A stretch of DNA of 64,000 nt from Limnohabitans sp. Rim28 (GTDB lineage: Bacteria; Pseudomonadota; Gammaproteobacteria; Burkholderiales; Burkholderiaceae_C). Made by a program: the position numbers and the translations under genes. Below, one piece after another: positions 1 through 8,920 of the stretch; position 1 is the stretch's first letter, and each line of letters begins with the position of its first letter. The stretch covers positions 44,674 to 108,673 of the forward strand of contig NZ_ALKN02000012.1 of the NCBI RefSeq assembly GCF_000293865.2, in the 5' to 3' direction. The notes beneath the pieces are model-generated. The model had not been told where the DNA came from. It made no database searches and worked only from the letters and a program-made list of their open reading frames with translations.

Positions 1-243
<243 letters not shown>

Positions 244-273
244 TCAAAGCCCTGAAGTCAGGAACAAACCCGC

Positions 274-1344
274 TTAAAAAACGGCGTGTTCTCCTCGATC
301 GGGCGCACCCTCACCTTTGACCCAACGGGCATAGGCGTCGAACAGCGTTTGTGACCCATGCGAGGGCGTGGCCTGCTCATCGTAGCGCTGTGCCTGAGCG
401 TCCCACACCAGCATGGATTCGGTGGCGTAGTAGCGCCCAATGCGGGCCAGCTCGGCCTTGTTCGCAGCGGCTGGAATGAGCTTTCCCAGCACGCGCAAAA
501 CACCCACGATCAGGTCCAACAGGCCTACCGGAACACGCTTGAAGCGCGGTGGCATCCCGAGCAAAGCAAACAAATGCTCGCCTTGCGCCAGCGGCGTGAT
601 GGCCGGCCCGGGCCCGCCTATGGGCAAGATCTGGTTATGCCGCGACGCATTGTCCAGGCACCCAGCCAAGAAGTTGGCCAAATCGTCGTCGCTGATGGGC
701 TTGCAAGCAGTCAACTGCCCATCGCCAAAAATCAAGAATGGCTTGCCTTTTTTGACCCGCTCAAGTTGTCCAGACAGCGATTTGAAGAATGCAGTTGGGC
801 GAACGATGGAGTAGGTGATGCCCGACTCGATCAAGGCTTTTTCAAAGGCCAATTTGGCGTGTTGAAACGCCAGCAAGGGCTTTTGCACACAAATGGCCGA
901 GAGTTGCACAAAATGCTTCACCCCCGCCGTTTGTGCCGCCTTGAGCGCCCACAGGTGCGCTTGATGGTCGACCTTCCAGGCGTCTTGGGGGGAGCCCATG
1001 CGCGAGGCCATGCAAGAGACCACGGCATCAAAAGGGGTTTGCGCCAAACCCGGTTGCAGCCACACACGCTCATCGTCTGCACTGCCCCAGAGCAGCGTGG
1101 CCCCTGACAGGCGCTCCGGCAGTGCCATGTCCGCTGGCGTCGGTCGCCCCCCTTGGCGAGGCCTCACCAGGCAAACCACCTCGTGGCCATTTTTCAGCAA
1201 GGCCCGCGCAGTGGCCATACCGATCGTGCCGGTCGCCCCCAGTAAAAGCACGCGCAAGCGGGGCCTTGACTCCGAAGGGCTCGCCGCCAAGGGTGCCGGG
1301 GGGTTGGGGCTCAACACGGGGCGGATAGGCTGCTCGGTGGTCAC
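274..1344 (-). CDS. bciA: BciA-type divinyl (proto)chlorophyllide 8-vinyl reductase
   Basis: A 356-residue NAD(P)H-dependent reductase of the atypical SDR/NmrA fold. BciA/DVR enzymes reduce the C8 vinyl group of divinyl (proto)chlorophyllide in (bacterio)chlorophyll synthesis. Visible features: a proline-rich N-terminal leader of about 30 residues, the Rossmann motif LLLGATGTIG near residues 34-43, and the family signature YSIVRPTAFFKSLSGQ followed by GKPFLIFGDG, CKPISDDDL, LPIGGPGPAITP and IGRYYATESML. This string is shared with plant DVR and bacterial BciA, so the family call is strong. The start is GTG (1344-1342) with a GGAG about 10 bases upstream. No other photosynthesis gene is in the window; its neighbours alaS and gabD are unrelated. 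Whether it makes bacteriochlorophyll here depends on a gene cluster elsewhere in the genome. Confidence 0.87.
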   Translation of the reverse strand: MTTEQPIRPVLSPNPPAPLAASPSESRPRLRVLLLGATGTIGMATARALLKNGHEVVCLVRPRQGGRPTPADMALPERLSGATLLWGSADDERVWLQPGLAQTPFDAVVSCMASRMGSPQDAWKVDHQAHLWALKAAQTAGVKHFVQLSAICVQKPLLAFQHAKLAFEKALIESGITYSIVRPTAFFKSLSGQLERVKKGKPFLIFGDGQLTACKPISDDDLANFLAGCLDNASRHNQILPIGGPGPAITPLAQGEHLFALLGMPPRFKRVPVGLLDLIVGVLRVLGKLIPAAANKAELARIGRYYATESMLVWDAQAQRYDEQATPSHGSQTLFDAYARWVKGEGAPDRGEHAVF

Positions 1345-1577
1345 GCCGCGAACTCCAAAAAATTCAGAAAAATGAATGTTACTGTCATTGCTTTCAGCGG
1401 ATTGTGATTCGGAAAAAGTCTTGCACGCTGCAAAACACCGGAAAACAGCATAATTGCTGGCTCATGCAGTGCGAAAAACTGAGCAGGTGCCATGCGCCTC
1501 AGATTTTGGTACGCCATGTCACATTTTCAGCCGGCAAGCACTCAGCAGCCGGGTAATCACCGACCAACTTGAAGACC

Positions 1578-3050
1578 ATGACCGCATCACCACTCACCCA
1601 ACTCAACGACCCCACTTTGCTCAAAACCGACGCCCTGATCAACGGCCAATGGGTCGCGGGCAGCCAGCGTTTTGACGTGACCGACCCGGCCACCGGTGGA
1701 CATCTGGCCAGCGTGGCCAACCTCGGTGCCGCCGAAGCCGAAGCCGCCATTGCAGCAGCCAACGCAGCCTGGGGCCCTTGGAAAACCAAGACCGCCAAAG
1801 AGCGCAGCATCATCCTGCGCAAATGGTTTGACCTGCTGATCGCCAACACAGAAGACCTCGCTCGGCTCATGACCGCAGAAAACGGCAAACCACTGGCTGA
1901 GTCGCGTGGCGAAGTTGCCTATGGTGCGAGCTTTGTGGAATGGTTTGCCGAAGAAGCCAAACGCGTGAACGGCGAAACCTTGCCCCAGTTTGACAATAAC
2001 CGCCGCCTGCTGGTGCTGAAGCAGCCCATAGGCGTGTGCGCGGCGATCACCCCTTGGAACTTTCCCTTGGCCATGATCACCCGGAAGGTCGCCCCAGCCT
2101 TGGCGGCAGGTTGCCCAGTGGTCATCAAACCCGCCGAGCAAACGCCGCTCACGGCCTTGGCTGCAGCCGAGTTGGCCATCCGCGCCGGCATTCCTGCTGG
2201 CGTGCTCAACATCATCACCGCCGACGGCCAGCAAAGCATCGGCATTGGCAAGGTGCTGTGTGCCAGCAACGTGGTGCGCCACATCAGTTTCACAGGCTCC
2301 ACCGAAGTGGGTCGCATTTTGATGGCGCAGTCGGCCCCCTCGGTCAAAAAAATGTCACTCGAATTGGGGGGCAATGCGCCTTTCATCGTGTTTGAAGACG
2401 CCGATATCGACAGCGCAGTCGAAGGCGCTTTCGCCAGCAAATACCGCAATGCGGGTCAGACCTGTGTGTGCACCAACCGCTTTTATGTGCATGAATCGGT
2501 CTACGAAGAATTCGCCACCAAGTTCGCAGCCAAAGTCAAAACTGCCAAGGTCGGCAATGGCTTCGCCGAGGGTGTGAACCAAGGCCCTCTGATCGAGCCC
2601 TCGGCCCTGGACAAGGTCGAGCGCCATGTGAACGACGCCATCGCCAAAGGCGGGCGCGTCCTCACGGGCGGCAAGCGCCTAAGCGGCCAATTCTTTGAAC
2701 CCACCGTGATTGCAGACGCCAACGCCGACATGGTCTGCGCCAAGGAAGAGACCTTTGGTCCGTTTGCGCCCATTTTCAAGTTCAAGACCGAACAAGAAGC
2801 CATTGATGCGGCCAACAACACCGAGTTTGGATTGGCCAGCTACTTCTACAGCCGCGACGTGGGCCGCATCTTCCGTGTGAGTGAAGCACTCGAATACGGC
2901 ATGGTCGGCATCAATGTGGGCATTTTGGCGACCGAGCATGTGCCTTTTGGCGGCGTCAAACACTCGGGTCTGGGCCGTGAAGGCTCCAGTCACGGCATGG
3001 AAGACTATGTAGAAATCAAGTACCTTTGCGTGGGCGATATCTTGAAATAA
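1578..3050 (+). CDS. gabD: NAD(P)-dependent succinate-semialdehyde dehydrogenase
   Basis: A 490-residue aldehyde dehydrogenase, full length for GabD. It oxidises succinate (or glutarate) semialdehyde to the dicarboxylate, feeding 4-aminobutyrate or related amines into the citric acid cycle. Seen: the NAD-binding FTGSTEVGR segment, the general-base region MSLELGGNAP, and the catalytic cysteine in GQTCVCTNR at about residue 296. The C-terminus GGVKHSGLGREGSSHGMEDY is typical of the SSADH group. The ATG at 1578 is preferred over an in-frame TTG nine bases earlier. No gabT or transporter lies beside it. The exact aldehyde (succinate or glutarate semialdehyde) cannot be settled from sequence alone. 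Confidence 0.9.
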   Translation: MTASPLTQLNDPTLLKTDALINGQWVAGSQRFDVTDPATGGHLASVANLGAAEAEAAIAAANAAWGPWKTKTAKERSIILRKWFDLLIANTEDLARLMTAENGKPLAESRGEVAYGASFVEWFAEEAKRVNGETLPQFDNNRRLLVLKQPIGVCAAITPWNFPLAMITRKVAPALAAGCPVVIKPAEQTPLTALAAAELAIRAGIPAGVLNIITADGQQSIGIGKVLCASNVVRHISFTGSTEVGRILMAQSAPSVKKMSLELGGNAPFIVFEDADIDSAVEGAFASKYRNAGQTCVCTNRFYVHESVYEEFATKFAAKVKTAKVGNGFAEGVNQGPLIEPSALDKVERHVNDAIAKGGRVLTGGKRLSGQFFEPTVIADANADMVCAKEETFGPFAPIFKFKTEQEAIDAANNTEFGLASYFYSRDVGRIFRVSEALEYGMVGINVGILATEHVPFGGVKHSGLGREGSSHGMEDYVEIKYLCVGDILK

Positions 3051-3065
3051 CCCACCGACAAATGA

Positions 3066-4088
3066 TCACCGCCCGTTCTTTGCAACGGTTAAATGTTGCA
3101 AAGACTCAGATGAGAAGATGCCCCGAAAAGGCAAGGTGAACTCATAGTCTTGCAACAAAGCGCTGTGAACCCAAGCGACCGAGTCGGCCCACGCTGGCTC
3201 GGCCCTCAGGCTCCATTCCACAAAAGGAGCCAGGTAGGGTTTTTCAGCCCAAAGCGCCGGTCTTGCAACCTGCTGGTAGGCCGGTGAATTTGTCCAAACA
3301 TTGCCTGGCCACCAACTCAGCCCCATGCACAAAGCCGTCAAGGAGGGCAGCAACCAAGATTTGCTCCGCAGCAGCAAGGCATCGTGACGGGTCAAGGCCA
3401 ACACCAAGGCGATCACACCCGCAAAAAACTGGCACAGGTTGAGCAAGCCAAACAACAAAGAAGCCCCCAGCACAACAGGCGTCATGACCGTTTTGCGGTA
3501 TGCCGCTGACAATTGCTCTGGGGTGATTGTGGGCGCGAAAAATCCACCGACCAATTGCGCAGAACCTGATTCAGCATCCAAATCATCCGGTGACAAACCC
3601 GCCAACGAAGAGGCCCACAAGGCACTCATCACCGGGCGAATGTCTGCAGGCGCCGGGCTGCTCAACAAGGTCTCGCCACGCAGCTGCATTCGGCCATTCA
3701 GCGCTTCTTGCGTACTCAGCTGCGAGCGCCAACTCATCATCAAATCTTGGTCATCAGCGCGAGAGACGATGGTGTCCACCAATGCTTTTTGAAAATGCCA
3801 CATGCTGACCAAGCCCAAAGTGCAGCAGAGCAACACCAACACAACACGGGACTTCACGAAACGGTCAAACCAACGCATCAACAACAGGGCCAAACCCAAG
3901 CCAGAAACAACACGCCCCCAAAGTTCGATGTCGTGCAATTGTTCTGGGGTAGTGGCCAGCTGCAGGTCACCCGCCAACTCCAACAACCGGTGATTGAAAG
4001 ACAACTCCAACACGGCGTAGCAAGCCAGTACGGTCAAAAACCAAACTTGTAAATTGAGGGTTTGGGGTTTGACAATGGGGATTCGCAT
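3066..4088 (-). CDS. Unknown integral membrane protein (340 aa)
   Basis: I do not recognise this protein. It is 340 residues, begins MRIPIVKPQTLNLQVWFLTV, and shows about five hydrophobic stretches: near residues 14-32, 55-72, 79-98, 200-232 and 240-262. Between the third and fourth lies a soluble loop of about 100 residues with alternating polar segments. A soluble tail of about 80 residues, rich in Trp and Pro, closes the protein. No catalytic motif, signal peptide or binding loop is visible. It converges on gabD with a gap of 15 bases and sits alone, so context gives no function. Codon use and base composition look like the neighbours, so it appears to be a real native gene. Confidence 0.7.
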   Translation of the reverse strand: MRIPIVKPQTLNLQVWFLTVLACYAVLELSFNHRLLELAGDLQLATTPEQLHDIELWGRVVSGLGLALLLMRWFDRFVKSRVVLVLLCCTLGLVSMWHFQKALVDTIVSRADDQDLMMSWRSQLSTQEALNGRMQLRGETLLSSPAPADIRPVMSALWASSLAGLSPDDLDAESGSAQLVGGFFAPTITPEQLSAAYRKTVMTPVVLGASLLFGLLNLCQFFAGVIALVLALTRHDALLLRSKSWLLPSLTALCMGLSWWPGNVWTNSPAYQQVARPALWAEKPYLAPFVEWSLRAEPAWADSVAWVHSALLQDYEFTLPFRGIFSSESLQHLTVAKNGR

Positions 4089-4161
4089 GCATCAATTTTA
4101 ACTTTATTGTTCATTTAAGACAGCGCCGATGCGCGACTTTGAACGATTAGAATGCCTCCAC

Positions 4162-4235
4162 GCGGGTGTCGTTTAATGGTAGGACTTTTGCTTCCCAAGC
4201 AAATAACGAGGGTTCGATTCCCTTCACCCGCTCCA
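4162..4235 (+). tRNA. tRNA-Gly (CCC)
   Basis: A 74-nt cloverleaf with CCA encoded. Acceptor GCGGGTG pairs with CACCCGC. The anticodon stem TTTGC/GCAAA holds the loop TTCCCAA, giving anticodon CCC, which reads GGG. The T-loop is TTCGATT. A TAGAAT -10-like hexamer lies at 4148-4153. Confidence 0.96.
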
Positions 4236-4250
4236 AGCCTCCATGCCAAG

Positions 4251-4276
4251 CAAAAGGCCCCTTTCGGGGCCTTTTG
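4251..4276. terminator. Bidirectional rho-independent terminator
   Basis: An 11-bp perfect stem CAAAAGGCCCC / GGGGCCTTTTG with a TTTC loop. A run of A on the left and T on the right lets it work both ways: after tRNA-Gly on the plus strand and after scoB on the minus strand. Confidence 0.85.
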
Positions 4277-4296
4277 CATGTGCGGACTTGAGGGGG

Positions 4297-4938
4297 TCAA
4301 AAGTGCAATTTCACACCCGTCTTGCTTTGCAGTAACTCAGGCGTCACGCCTGGGGCCAGCTCCATCACTTTGAGGCCCGCATCGGTGACGTCCATCACGG
4401 CCAAGTCGGTGATGATGCGGTCCACCACACCCACACCCGTCAAAGGCAAGGTGCAGCTGGGCAAAATCTTCATGTCTTCGGTGCCGTCTTTTTTCTTGGC
4501 CACGTGTTCCATCAAGATGATCACGCGCTTCACACCTGCCACCAGGTCCATCGCGCCACCCATGCCCTTGACCATCTTGCCGGGGATCATCCAGTTGGCC
4601 AGATCGCCCTTTTCGCTGACTTGCATCGCACCCAGGATCGACAAGTTGATCTTGCCGCCGCGGATCATGGCAAACGACTGTTCGCTGCCAAAGATGGACG
4701 AGCCCTTGATGGTCGTAACGGTTTGCTTGCCTGCGTTGATCAGGTCGGCATCGACTTCGTCTTCATTGGGGAAAGGGCCAATGCCCAGCATGCCGTTTTC
4801 GCTTTGTAGCCAAACTTCTTTATCAGCCGGCACAAAATTGGCCACCAGCGTGGGGATGCCGATGCCCAGGTTCACATAAAAACCGTCTTCCAGTTCGTGG
4901 GCCGCACGCGCGGCCATTTGGTCTTGACTCCAGCTCAT
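4297..4938 (-). CDS. scoB: 3-oxoacid (succinyl-CoA:acetoacetate) CoA-transferase, beta subunit
   Basis: A 213-residue subunit B of a family I CoA-transferase, the usual length. With ScoA it moves CoA from succinyl-CoA to acetoacetate or a related 3-oxoacid, for ketone-body and short-chain acid use. Seen: the glycine-rich [10 protein letters not shown] segment at residues 23-32 and the catalytic glutamate in the SENG motif (E47). The [11 protein letters not shown] segment near residue 125 is also typical. The start lies 1 base after the scoA stop, so the two are translationally coupled. The closely related 3-oxoadipate CoA-transferase (PcaJ) is the main alternative; no pca genes are nearby. 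Confidence 0.92.
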   Translation of the reverse strand: MSWSQDQMAARAAHELEDGFYVNLGIGIPTLVANFVPADKEVWLQSENGMLGIGPFPNEDEVDADLINAGKQTVTTIKGSSIFGSEQSFAMIRGGKINLSILGAMQVSEKGDLANWMIPGKMVKGMGGAMDLVAGVKRVIILMEHVAKKKDGTEDMKILPSCTLPLTGVGVVDRIITDLAVMDVTDAGLKVMELAPGVTPELLQSKTGVKLHF

Positions 4939-4939
4939 A

Positions 4940-5647
4940 TCAAACTCCAGCCTTTTCAGTGATGGTGCGCTTTTCGATGCGCTTTTCGGGGTGCGCGTTC
5001 AACACAATGCGGTGCACGTAGATGCCAGGCAAATGAACGCTGTCGGGGTGCATCTCGCCAGTCTCGACAATCTCTTCGACCTCGACCACACAGATTTTTC
5101 CGGCCATGGCCACAGCCGGGTTGAAATTGCGTGAGGTGTAGCGGAACTGCAAGTTACCGGACTTGTCTGCACGGTGTGCCTTGACAAAAGAGACATCGGG
5201 CACCAGCGAGCGCTCCATGACGTAGGTCTCGCCGTCAAACTCGCGCAGCTCCTTGCCTTCGGCCACCAAAGTACCGACACCCGTCTTGGTAAAAAAGGCC
5301 GGGATACCCGCGCCGCCCGCTCGCAGCTTTTCAGCCAGCGTGCCTTGGGGTGTGAACTCCAGAGCCAGTTCACCGGCCAGGTATTGGCGCTCAAACTCTT
5401 TGTTTTCACCCACATACGATGCAATCATTTTTTTGATTTGGCGCGTCTGCAACAAAATGCCCAAACCAAAATCATCCACGCCCGCGTTGTTCGAAATGGC
5501 GGTCAGGTTTTGCACACCGCTGTTCTTGAGCGCATCGATCAAGGCTTCGGGAATGCCGCACAGGCCAAAGCCGCCCACGCCAATCAATTGCCCGTCAGCG
5601 ACGATGCCTTTCAAGGCCTCGGCTGCGGAAGGAAAAATCTTGTTCAC
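4940..5647 (-). CDS. scoA: 3-oxoacid CoA-transferase, alpha subunit
   Basis: Subunit A, 235 residues from the start chosen here. The CoA-binding loop [12 protein letters not shown] is at about residues 23-34. An ATG at 5659 gives four extra residues (METG), but a GGAGA Shine-Dalgarno sits 7 bases before the GTG at 5647. Starting there gives an N-terminus ([14 protein letters not shown]) that matches the usual ScoA start, so the GTG is preferred. It is the first gene of the scoAB operon and is read divergently from a PAS-LuxR regulator. A perfect ACTACGTA dyad lies in the shared intergenic region, so control by that regulator is likely. Confidence 0.92.
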   Translation of the reverse strand: MNKIFPSAAEALKGIVADGQLIGVGGFGLCGIPEALIDALKNSGVQNLTAISNNAGVDDFGLGILLQTRQIKKMIASYVGENKEFERQYLAGELALEFTPQGTLAEKLRAGGAGIPAFFTKTGVGTLVAEGKELREFDGETYVMERSLVPDVSFVKAHRADKSGNLQFRYTSRNFNPAVAMAGKICVVEVEEIVETGEMHPDSVHLPGIYVHRIVLNAHPEKRIEKRTITEKAGV

Positions 5648-5682
5648 GCCTGTCTCCATGTGGTGATTGATAGCGCTACGAT

Positions 5683-5704
5683 ACTACGTAATGAGATACG
5701 TAGT
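5683..5704. promoter_or_regulatory. Perfect dyad, probable operator between scoA and the LuxR-type gene
   Basis: ACTACGTA at 5683-5690 and TACGTAGT at 5697-5704 form a perfect 8-bp inverted repeat with a 6-base spacer. Extra TACG/CGTA copies flank it at 5676-5680 and 5709-5712. The size and symmetry suit a dimer of a helix-turn-helix protein such as the divergently encoded LuxR-type regulator. Binding is inferred, not shown. Confidence 0.6.
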
Positions 5705-5782
5705 TTTTCGTAGAGTCCGCCCCTGACATGGGTCTACCTTGACTTGTCAGCGTTAGACTGAATTTGCCATTGCACAGAGAAA

Positions 5783-6343
5783 ATGAACACCGACATTGAT
5801 TACCGTCTCGCCTTTGATCTTGCACCCATCGGCATGGTCCTCTCGCGTAACCGAGCCATCGTTGACTGCAACCAGTGCGTCTGCGACATGTTTGGTGTCA
5901 CCAAGGAACAACTGATTGGCCAAAGTTTTCAGCTCCTTTATCCCAGCGCTGACGAGTACGAAAGAACTGGTCAGCGCATCGCGCCGATTCTGAACACACA
6001 GGGCGTTTACGCGGATGACCGCATCATGAAGCGGGTGGACGGCCGCTTCAAAGGAGAAACCTTCTGGTGCCATGTGACGGGTCGAGCCTTGAACCGTGCA
6101 TCGCCCCATGCAGCCGGCATTTGGACTTTTGAAGACCTTTCCGCGCGCAAACCCGTCAAGGCCGAACTCACAGCCCGAGAGCGTGAGGTAGCGGCCCAGC
6201 TCATGATTGGACAGACCAGCAAGGAGATAGGCAAAGCTTTAGGGATCAGCCACCGCACAGTCGAGATCTACAGGGTCAAACTGATGCGCAAGTACGAGGC
6301 TTCAGGTACCGCAGATTTGATACAAAAACTGATACGGGGGTGA
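5783..6343 (+). CDS. PAS-domain LuxR-type transcriptional regulator
   Basis: A 186-residue regulator with an N-terminal PAS domain (about residues 7-115) and a C-terminal GerE/LuxR helix-turn-helix (about 125-186). The latter is seen as LTAREREVAAQLMIGQTSKE followed by IGKALGISHRTVEIYRVKLM. There is no receiver domain, so it probably senses a small ligand or redox state through PAS rather than phosphorylation. AGAGAAA just before the ATG serves as the ribosome site. It diverges from scoAB over 135 bases that contain a perfect palindromic dyad, so it is the likely regulator of scoAB and perhaps of itself. The signal is unknown. Confidence 0.85.
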   Translation: MNTDIDYRLAFDLAPIGMVLSRNRAIVDCNQCVCDMFGVTKEQLIGQSFQLLYPSADEYERTGQRIAPILNTQGVYADDRIMKRVDGRFKGETFWCHVTGRALNRASPHAAGIWTFEDLSARKPVKAELTAREREVAAQLMIGQTSKEIGKALGISHRTVEIYRVKLMRKYEASGTADLIQKLIRG

Positions 6344-6359
6344 GAGCACACACGTCAAA

Positions 6360-6386
6360 AAAAATCCCGCTGAAAGCGGGATTTTT
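6360..6386. terminator. Bidirectional terminator
   Basis: Perfect stem AAAAATCCCGC / GCGGGATTTTT with loop TGAAA. It follows the PAS-LuxR gene on the plus strand and tRNA-Cys on the minus strand. Confidence 0.85.
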
Positions 6387-6402
6387 GTGTTGTCGTTTTG
6401 AC

Positions 6403-6476
6403 TGGAGGCGCGACCCAGAGTCGAACTGGGCTCGACGGATTTGCAATCCGTTGCATAACCGCTTTGCTATCGCGCC
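6403..6476 (-). tRNA. tRNA-Cys (GCA)
   Basis: A 74-nt cloverleaf on the minus strand with encoded CCA. Acceptor GGCGCGA pairs with TCGCGCC, and the anticodon loop is TTGCAAA with anticodon GCA. It lies downstream of tRNA-Gly (GCC) and is probably co-transcribed with it. Confidence 0.96.
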
Positions 6477-6534
6477 GAAAAAACGGTGAGTGACAAAAAC
6501 AACTTTGTCAAAAGAACTCGGAGATTCAAAAAAA

Positions 6535-6610
6535 TGGAGCGGGAAACGAGGCTCGAACTCGCGACCTCAACCTTGGCAAGGTTGCGCTCTACCAACTGAG
6601 CTATTCCCGC
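6535..6610 (-). tRNA. tRNA-Gly (GCC)
   Basis: A 76-nt cloverleaf on the minus strand with encoded CCA. Acceptor GCGGGAA pairs with TTCCCGC, and the anticodon loop TTGCCAA gives GCC. It is the second glycine tRNA in the window. Confidence 0.97.
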
Positions 6611-6682
6611 ATTGAGCCTCAAATTATACATCGCTAAACGATGAAGGCTCCAAAAACAAAGCGCAAAAAATTCAGCTTCAAC

Positions 6683-6714
6683 AAAAAACCCAAGTTTTAA
6701 AACTTGGGTTTTTT
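6683..6714. terminator. Perfect 32-base palindromic terminator
   Basis: The left arm AAAAAACCCAAGTTTT is the exact reverse complement of the right arm AAAACTTGGGTTTTTT, with no unpaired centre. It ends tRNA-His on the minus strand before the Gly-Cys pair, so that pair probably has its own promoter. Confidence 0.8.
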
Positions 6715-6722
6715 GAACAACC

Positions 6723-6799
6723 TGGGGTGGCTGATGGGGCTCGAACCCACGACAACAGGAATCACAATCCTGGACTCTACCAACTGAGCTACAGCCACC
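6723..6799 (-). tRNA. tRNA-His (GTG)
   Basis: A 77-nt minus-strand tRNA with encoded CCA. The anticodon loop TTGTGAT gives GTG. The extra 5' G (G-1, base 6799) is encoded and faces discriminator C, the histidine identity element. Confidence 0.97.
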
Positions 6800-6853
6800 G
6801 CGAAGCAGAGATTATAGCCTGAAGAAACAGGCGATGGGCTTGGCAAAAGAGAT

Positions 6854-8770
6854 TTAAGAAGCTGTCGGCAATTTAGGCTTGGGCACCAAAATTTTGACTT
6901 TGAATTGCGACCGCAAGTGCGCCATATAAGCTGCGGCCTCTGCACTGGCCAGCAAGCGTGCAAACTGTTCGCGCGTTTGCGCTTTTTGCTGCGCACTTGG
7001 CTCATCGCGCGGCACAATTTTATTGACACGCGCGAGGACGTATCCCATGGCGCCCAGATCAACACCCACCAACGCAGGCAAATTGGCTGGGTCTGCTCGC
7101 AAGACGGCATCCACAAACTTCTGAGCTTGTCCTTGCGTTTGATCTCGCGAAATGGTCAGGGCCGAACCCATGGCAGCAGCGGTGGGATTCTTTTGCCACT
7201 CGGCCAAACGGGCCTCCCCTTCGGCTTTGGCCAGTGCGATGGCCTGTTCGGTCAAAAACTCTGCGCGAACTTGATCTTTCACTTCGGCATATGGCTGCAA
7301 TGCAGCAGGCCTGTGATTGACCACACGCGCTGAAACCAAGGTGTTGTTACCAAGCTCGATGGCCGCTGAATTGCGACGCTTGCTGACCGATTCATCGGAA
7401 AACACAGCCTCCAGAAGTTTAGGATTGGCCAAAACGCCCTGCTGTCCAGCCATGGGGGCTCGGGTCAAACCTTTAGCTTGCTGAATTGGCAAGCGGAGCT
7501 TATCCGCCACCGATGTGAAAGTATCGGCTTGTTCATAAACGCTGTTGCTGAATGTTTCAGCAAACTCAGCGAACTGACGCTTGGCTTGTTGCTGACGCAA
7601 ATCGGCTTCGAGTTGCGACCGCATGGATTCGAGGCCAGGGGTCACCGGCGCTTTGATGTCTGTGAGTTGAATGATGTGAAAACCAAACTCCGACTCGACC
7701 ACAGCGCTGATTTCGCCTTTCTTCAGAGCAAACGCGGCATCTTCAAACACCTTGACCATGGCGCCCTTGGCAAAAAAATCCAGGTCGCCACCGTTGCTTG
7801 CAGAACCGGTGTCATCCGAATTTTTACGGGCCAAATCAGCAAAGGCTTTGGGGTCCTTCCGTAAATTGACCAACAGAGATTCAGCTTTGGCGCGGGCCTT
7901 GTCTTTATCGGCCGCTGGCGCATCTTTGGACGCATTGATCAAAATATGGCTGGCACGGCGCTGCTCTTGACCAGACAGGCGCTGGACATTTTGCTCGTAG
8001 TAAGTTTTGACATCTTGCTCTGGCAACTGGATATTTTTAGCCAATGCAGCAGCGTCCAACACCAAATATTCCACATCAGCGGTTTCCTGCGAACGGAATC
8101 GGTCTGAATGGGATTGATAAAACTTCTCAAGATCTGCATCGTTGAGCTTCACCTTTGCCACGTAATTGGCCGGAGAAAAACCCAACATTTGAACCTCTCG
8201 ACGCTGGAAAAAAGCCTGCAAAGCCACATCGCTTTGTTTTTGCGATGACATGGCCGAGGTCTGAAGGGCCGCCAAGACTTGTTGACCCGACAAATCACGA
8301 CGGACTTGGGCTTCTAACATTTCAGGCGTCATGCCTTGGCTGGAAGCCAACTGACGGTATCGGTCCATGTCGAGCTTGCCATCCGGGCCACGCAGCCTGG
8401 CGATCGAAGGGTCTTGCTGAAGGTAATTGGCCAGACGCTGATCGCTGGTCACCAACAATTGCTTCTCCGATGCCACGGCGATCATTCGATCGTTGACCAT
8501 GCGCTCCAAACTCGCGTAGCGGGCTTCGTCCGATCCCAGCATCTTGGGGTCAAGGTTTGGCATGGAGGCACGGATTTTGTCCACCTCTTGCTGGTGCATG
8601 GCATCCCATTGCTGCTGGGTGATTTCCACATCCCCAATTTGGGCCACGACAACACCGCGGGCGTCACGGTTGTTGTAGCCTTCAACGCCAAACAAAACAA
8701 ATGAAGGAATGATCAGCAGGACCAGCACGCCCATCAGGATCCTGGATTTGTTACGAATGGCGTCAAACAT
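6854..8770 (-). CDS. ppiD: Peptidyl-prolyl isomerase / periplasmic chaperone
   Basis: A 638-residue membrane-anchored periplasmic folding factor, close to the usual PpiD length. One N-terminal anchor helix spans residues 11-29 (ILMGVLVLLIIPSFVLFGV). A SurA-N-like chaperone region follows (about 35-265), then a parvulin PPIC domain (about 272-375) with RRASHILIN, GGDLDFF and FGFHIIQLTDI, and a second chaperone arm of about 260 residues. It helps newly exported outer-membrane proteins fold near the Sec translocon. hupB and tRNA-Val lie upstream on the same strand but are separated by a terminator at 8797-8821, so ppiD has its own promoter. In many proteobacteria ppiD also follows an HU gene, as here. 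Confidence 0.93.
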   Translation of the reverse strand: MFDAIRNKSRILMGVLVLLIIPSFVLFGVEGYNNRDARGVVVAQIGDVEITQQQWDAMHQQEVDKIRASMPNLDPKMLGSDEARYASLERMVNDRMIAVASEKQLLVTSDQRLANYLQQDPSIARLRGPDGKLDMDRYRQLASSQGMTPEMLEAQVRRDLSGQQVLAALQTSAMSSQKQSDVALQAFFQRREVQMLGFSPANYVAKVKLNDADLEKFYQSHSDRFRSQETADVEYLVLDAAALAKNIQLPEQDVKTYYEQNVQRLSGQEQRRASHILINASKDAPAADKDKARAKAESLLVNLRKDPKAFADLARKNSDDTGSASNGGDLDFFAKGAMVKVFEDAAFALKKGEISAVVESEFGFHIIQLTDIKAPVTPGLESMRSQLEADLRQQQAKRQFAEFAETFSNSVYEQADTFTSVADKLRLPIQQAKGLTRAPMAGQQGVLANPKLLEAVFSDESVSKRRNSAAIELGNNTLVSARVVNHRPAALQPYAEVKDQVRAEFLTEQAIALAKAEGEARLAEWQKNPTAAAMGSALTISRDQTQGQAQKFVDAVLRADPANLPALVGVDLGAMGYVLARVNKIVPRDEPSAQQKAQTREQFARLLASAEAAAYMAHLRSQFKVKILVPKPKLPTAS

Positions 8771-8796
8771 TTTCGAAGTCTCGGTTGATCAATAAA

Positions 8797-8821
8797 AAAG
8801 GCGAACCACGGGTTCGCCTTT
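8797..8821 (-). terminator. Terminator between tRNA-Val and ppiD
   Basis: Stem AAAGGCGAACC / GGTTCGCCTTT with loop ACG, followed on the minus strand by T residues. It ends the tRNA-Val unit just upstream of ppiD. Confidence 0.78.
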
Positions 8822-8831
8822 GTTCATGAGG

Positions 8832-8907
8832 TGGTGGGTGCTGACGGTCTCGAACCGCCGACCTACTCCGTGTAAAGGAGCCGCTCTACCAACTGAGCTA
8901 AGCACCC
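8832..8907 (-). tRNA. tRNA-Val (TAC)
   Basis: A 76-nt cloverleaf on the minus strand with encoded CCA. Acceptor GGGTGCT pairs with AGCACCC, and the anticodon loop TTTACAC gives TAC. It lies 13 bases after hupB on the same strand and may share its transcript. Confidence 0.97.
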
Positions 8908-8920
8908 CCTCAAATATCTA

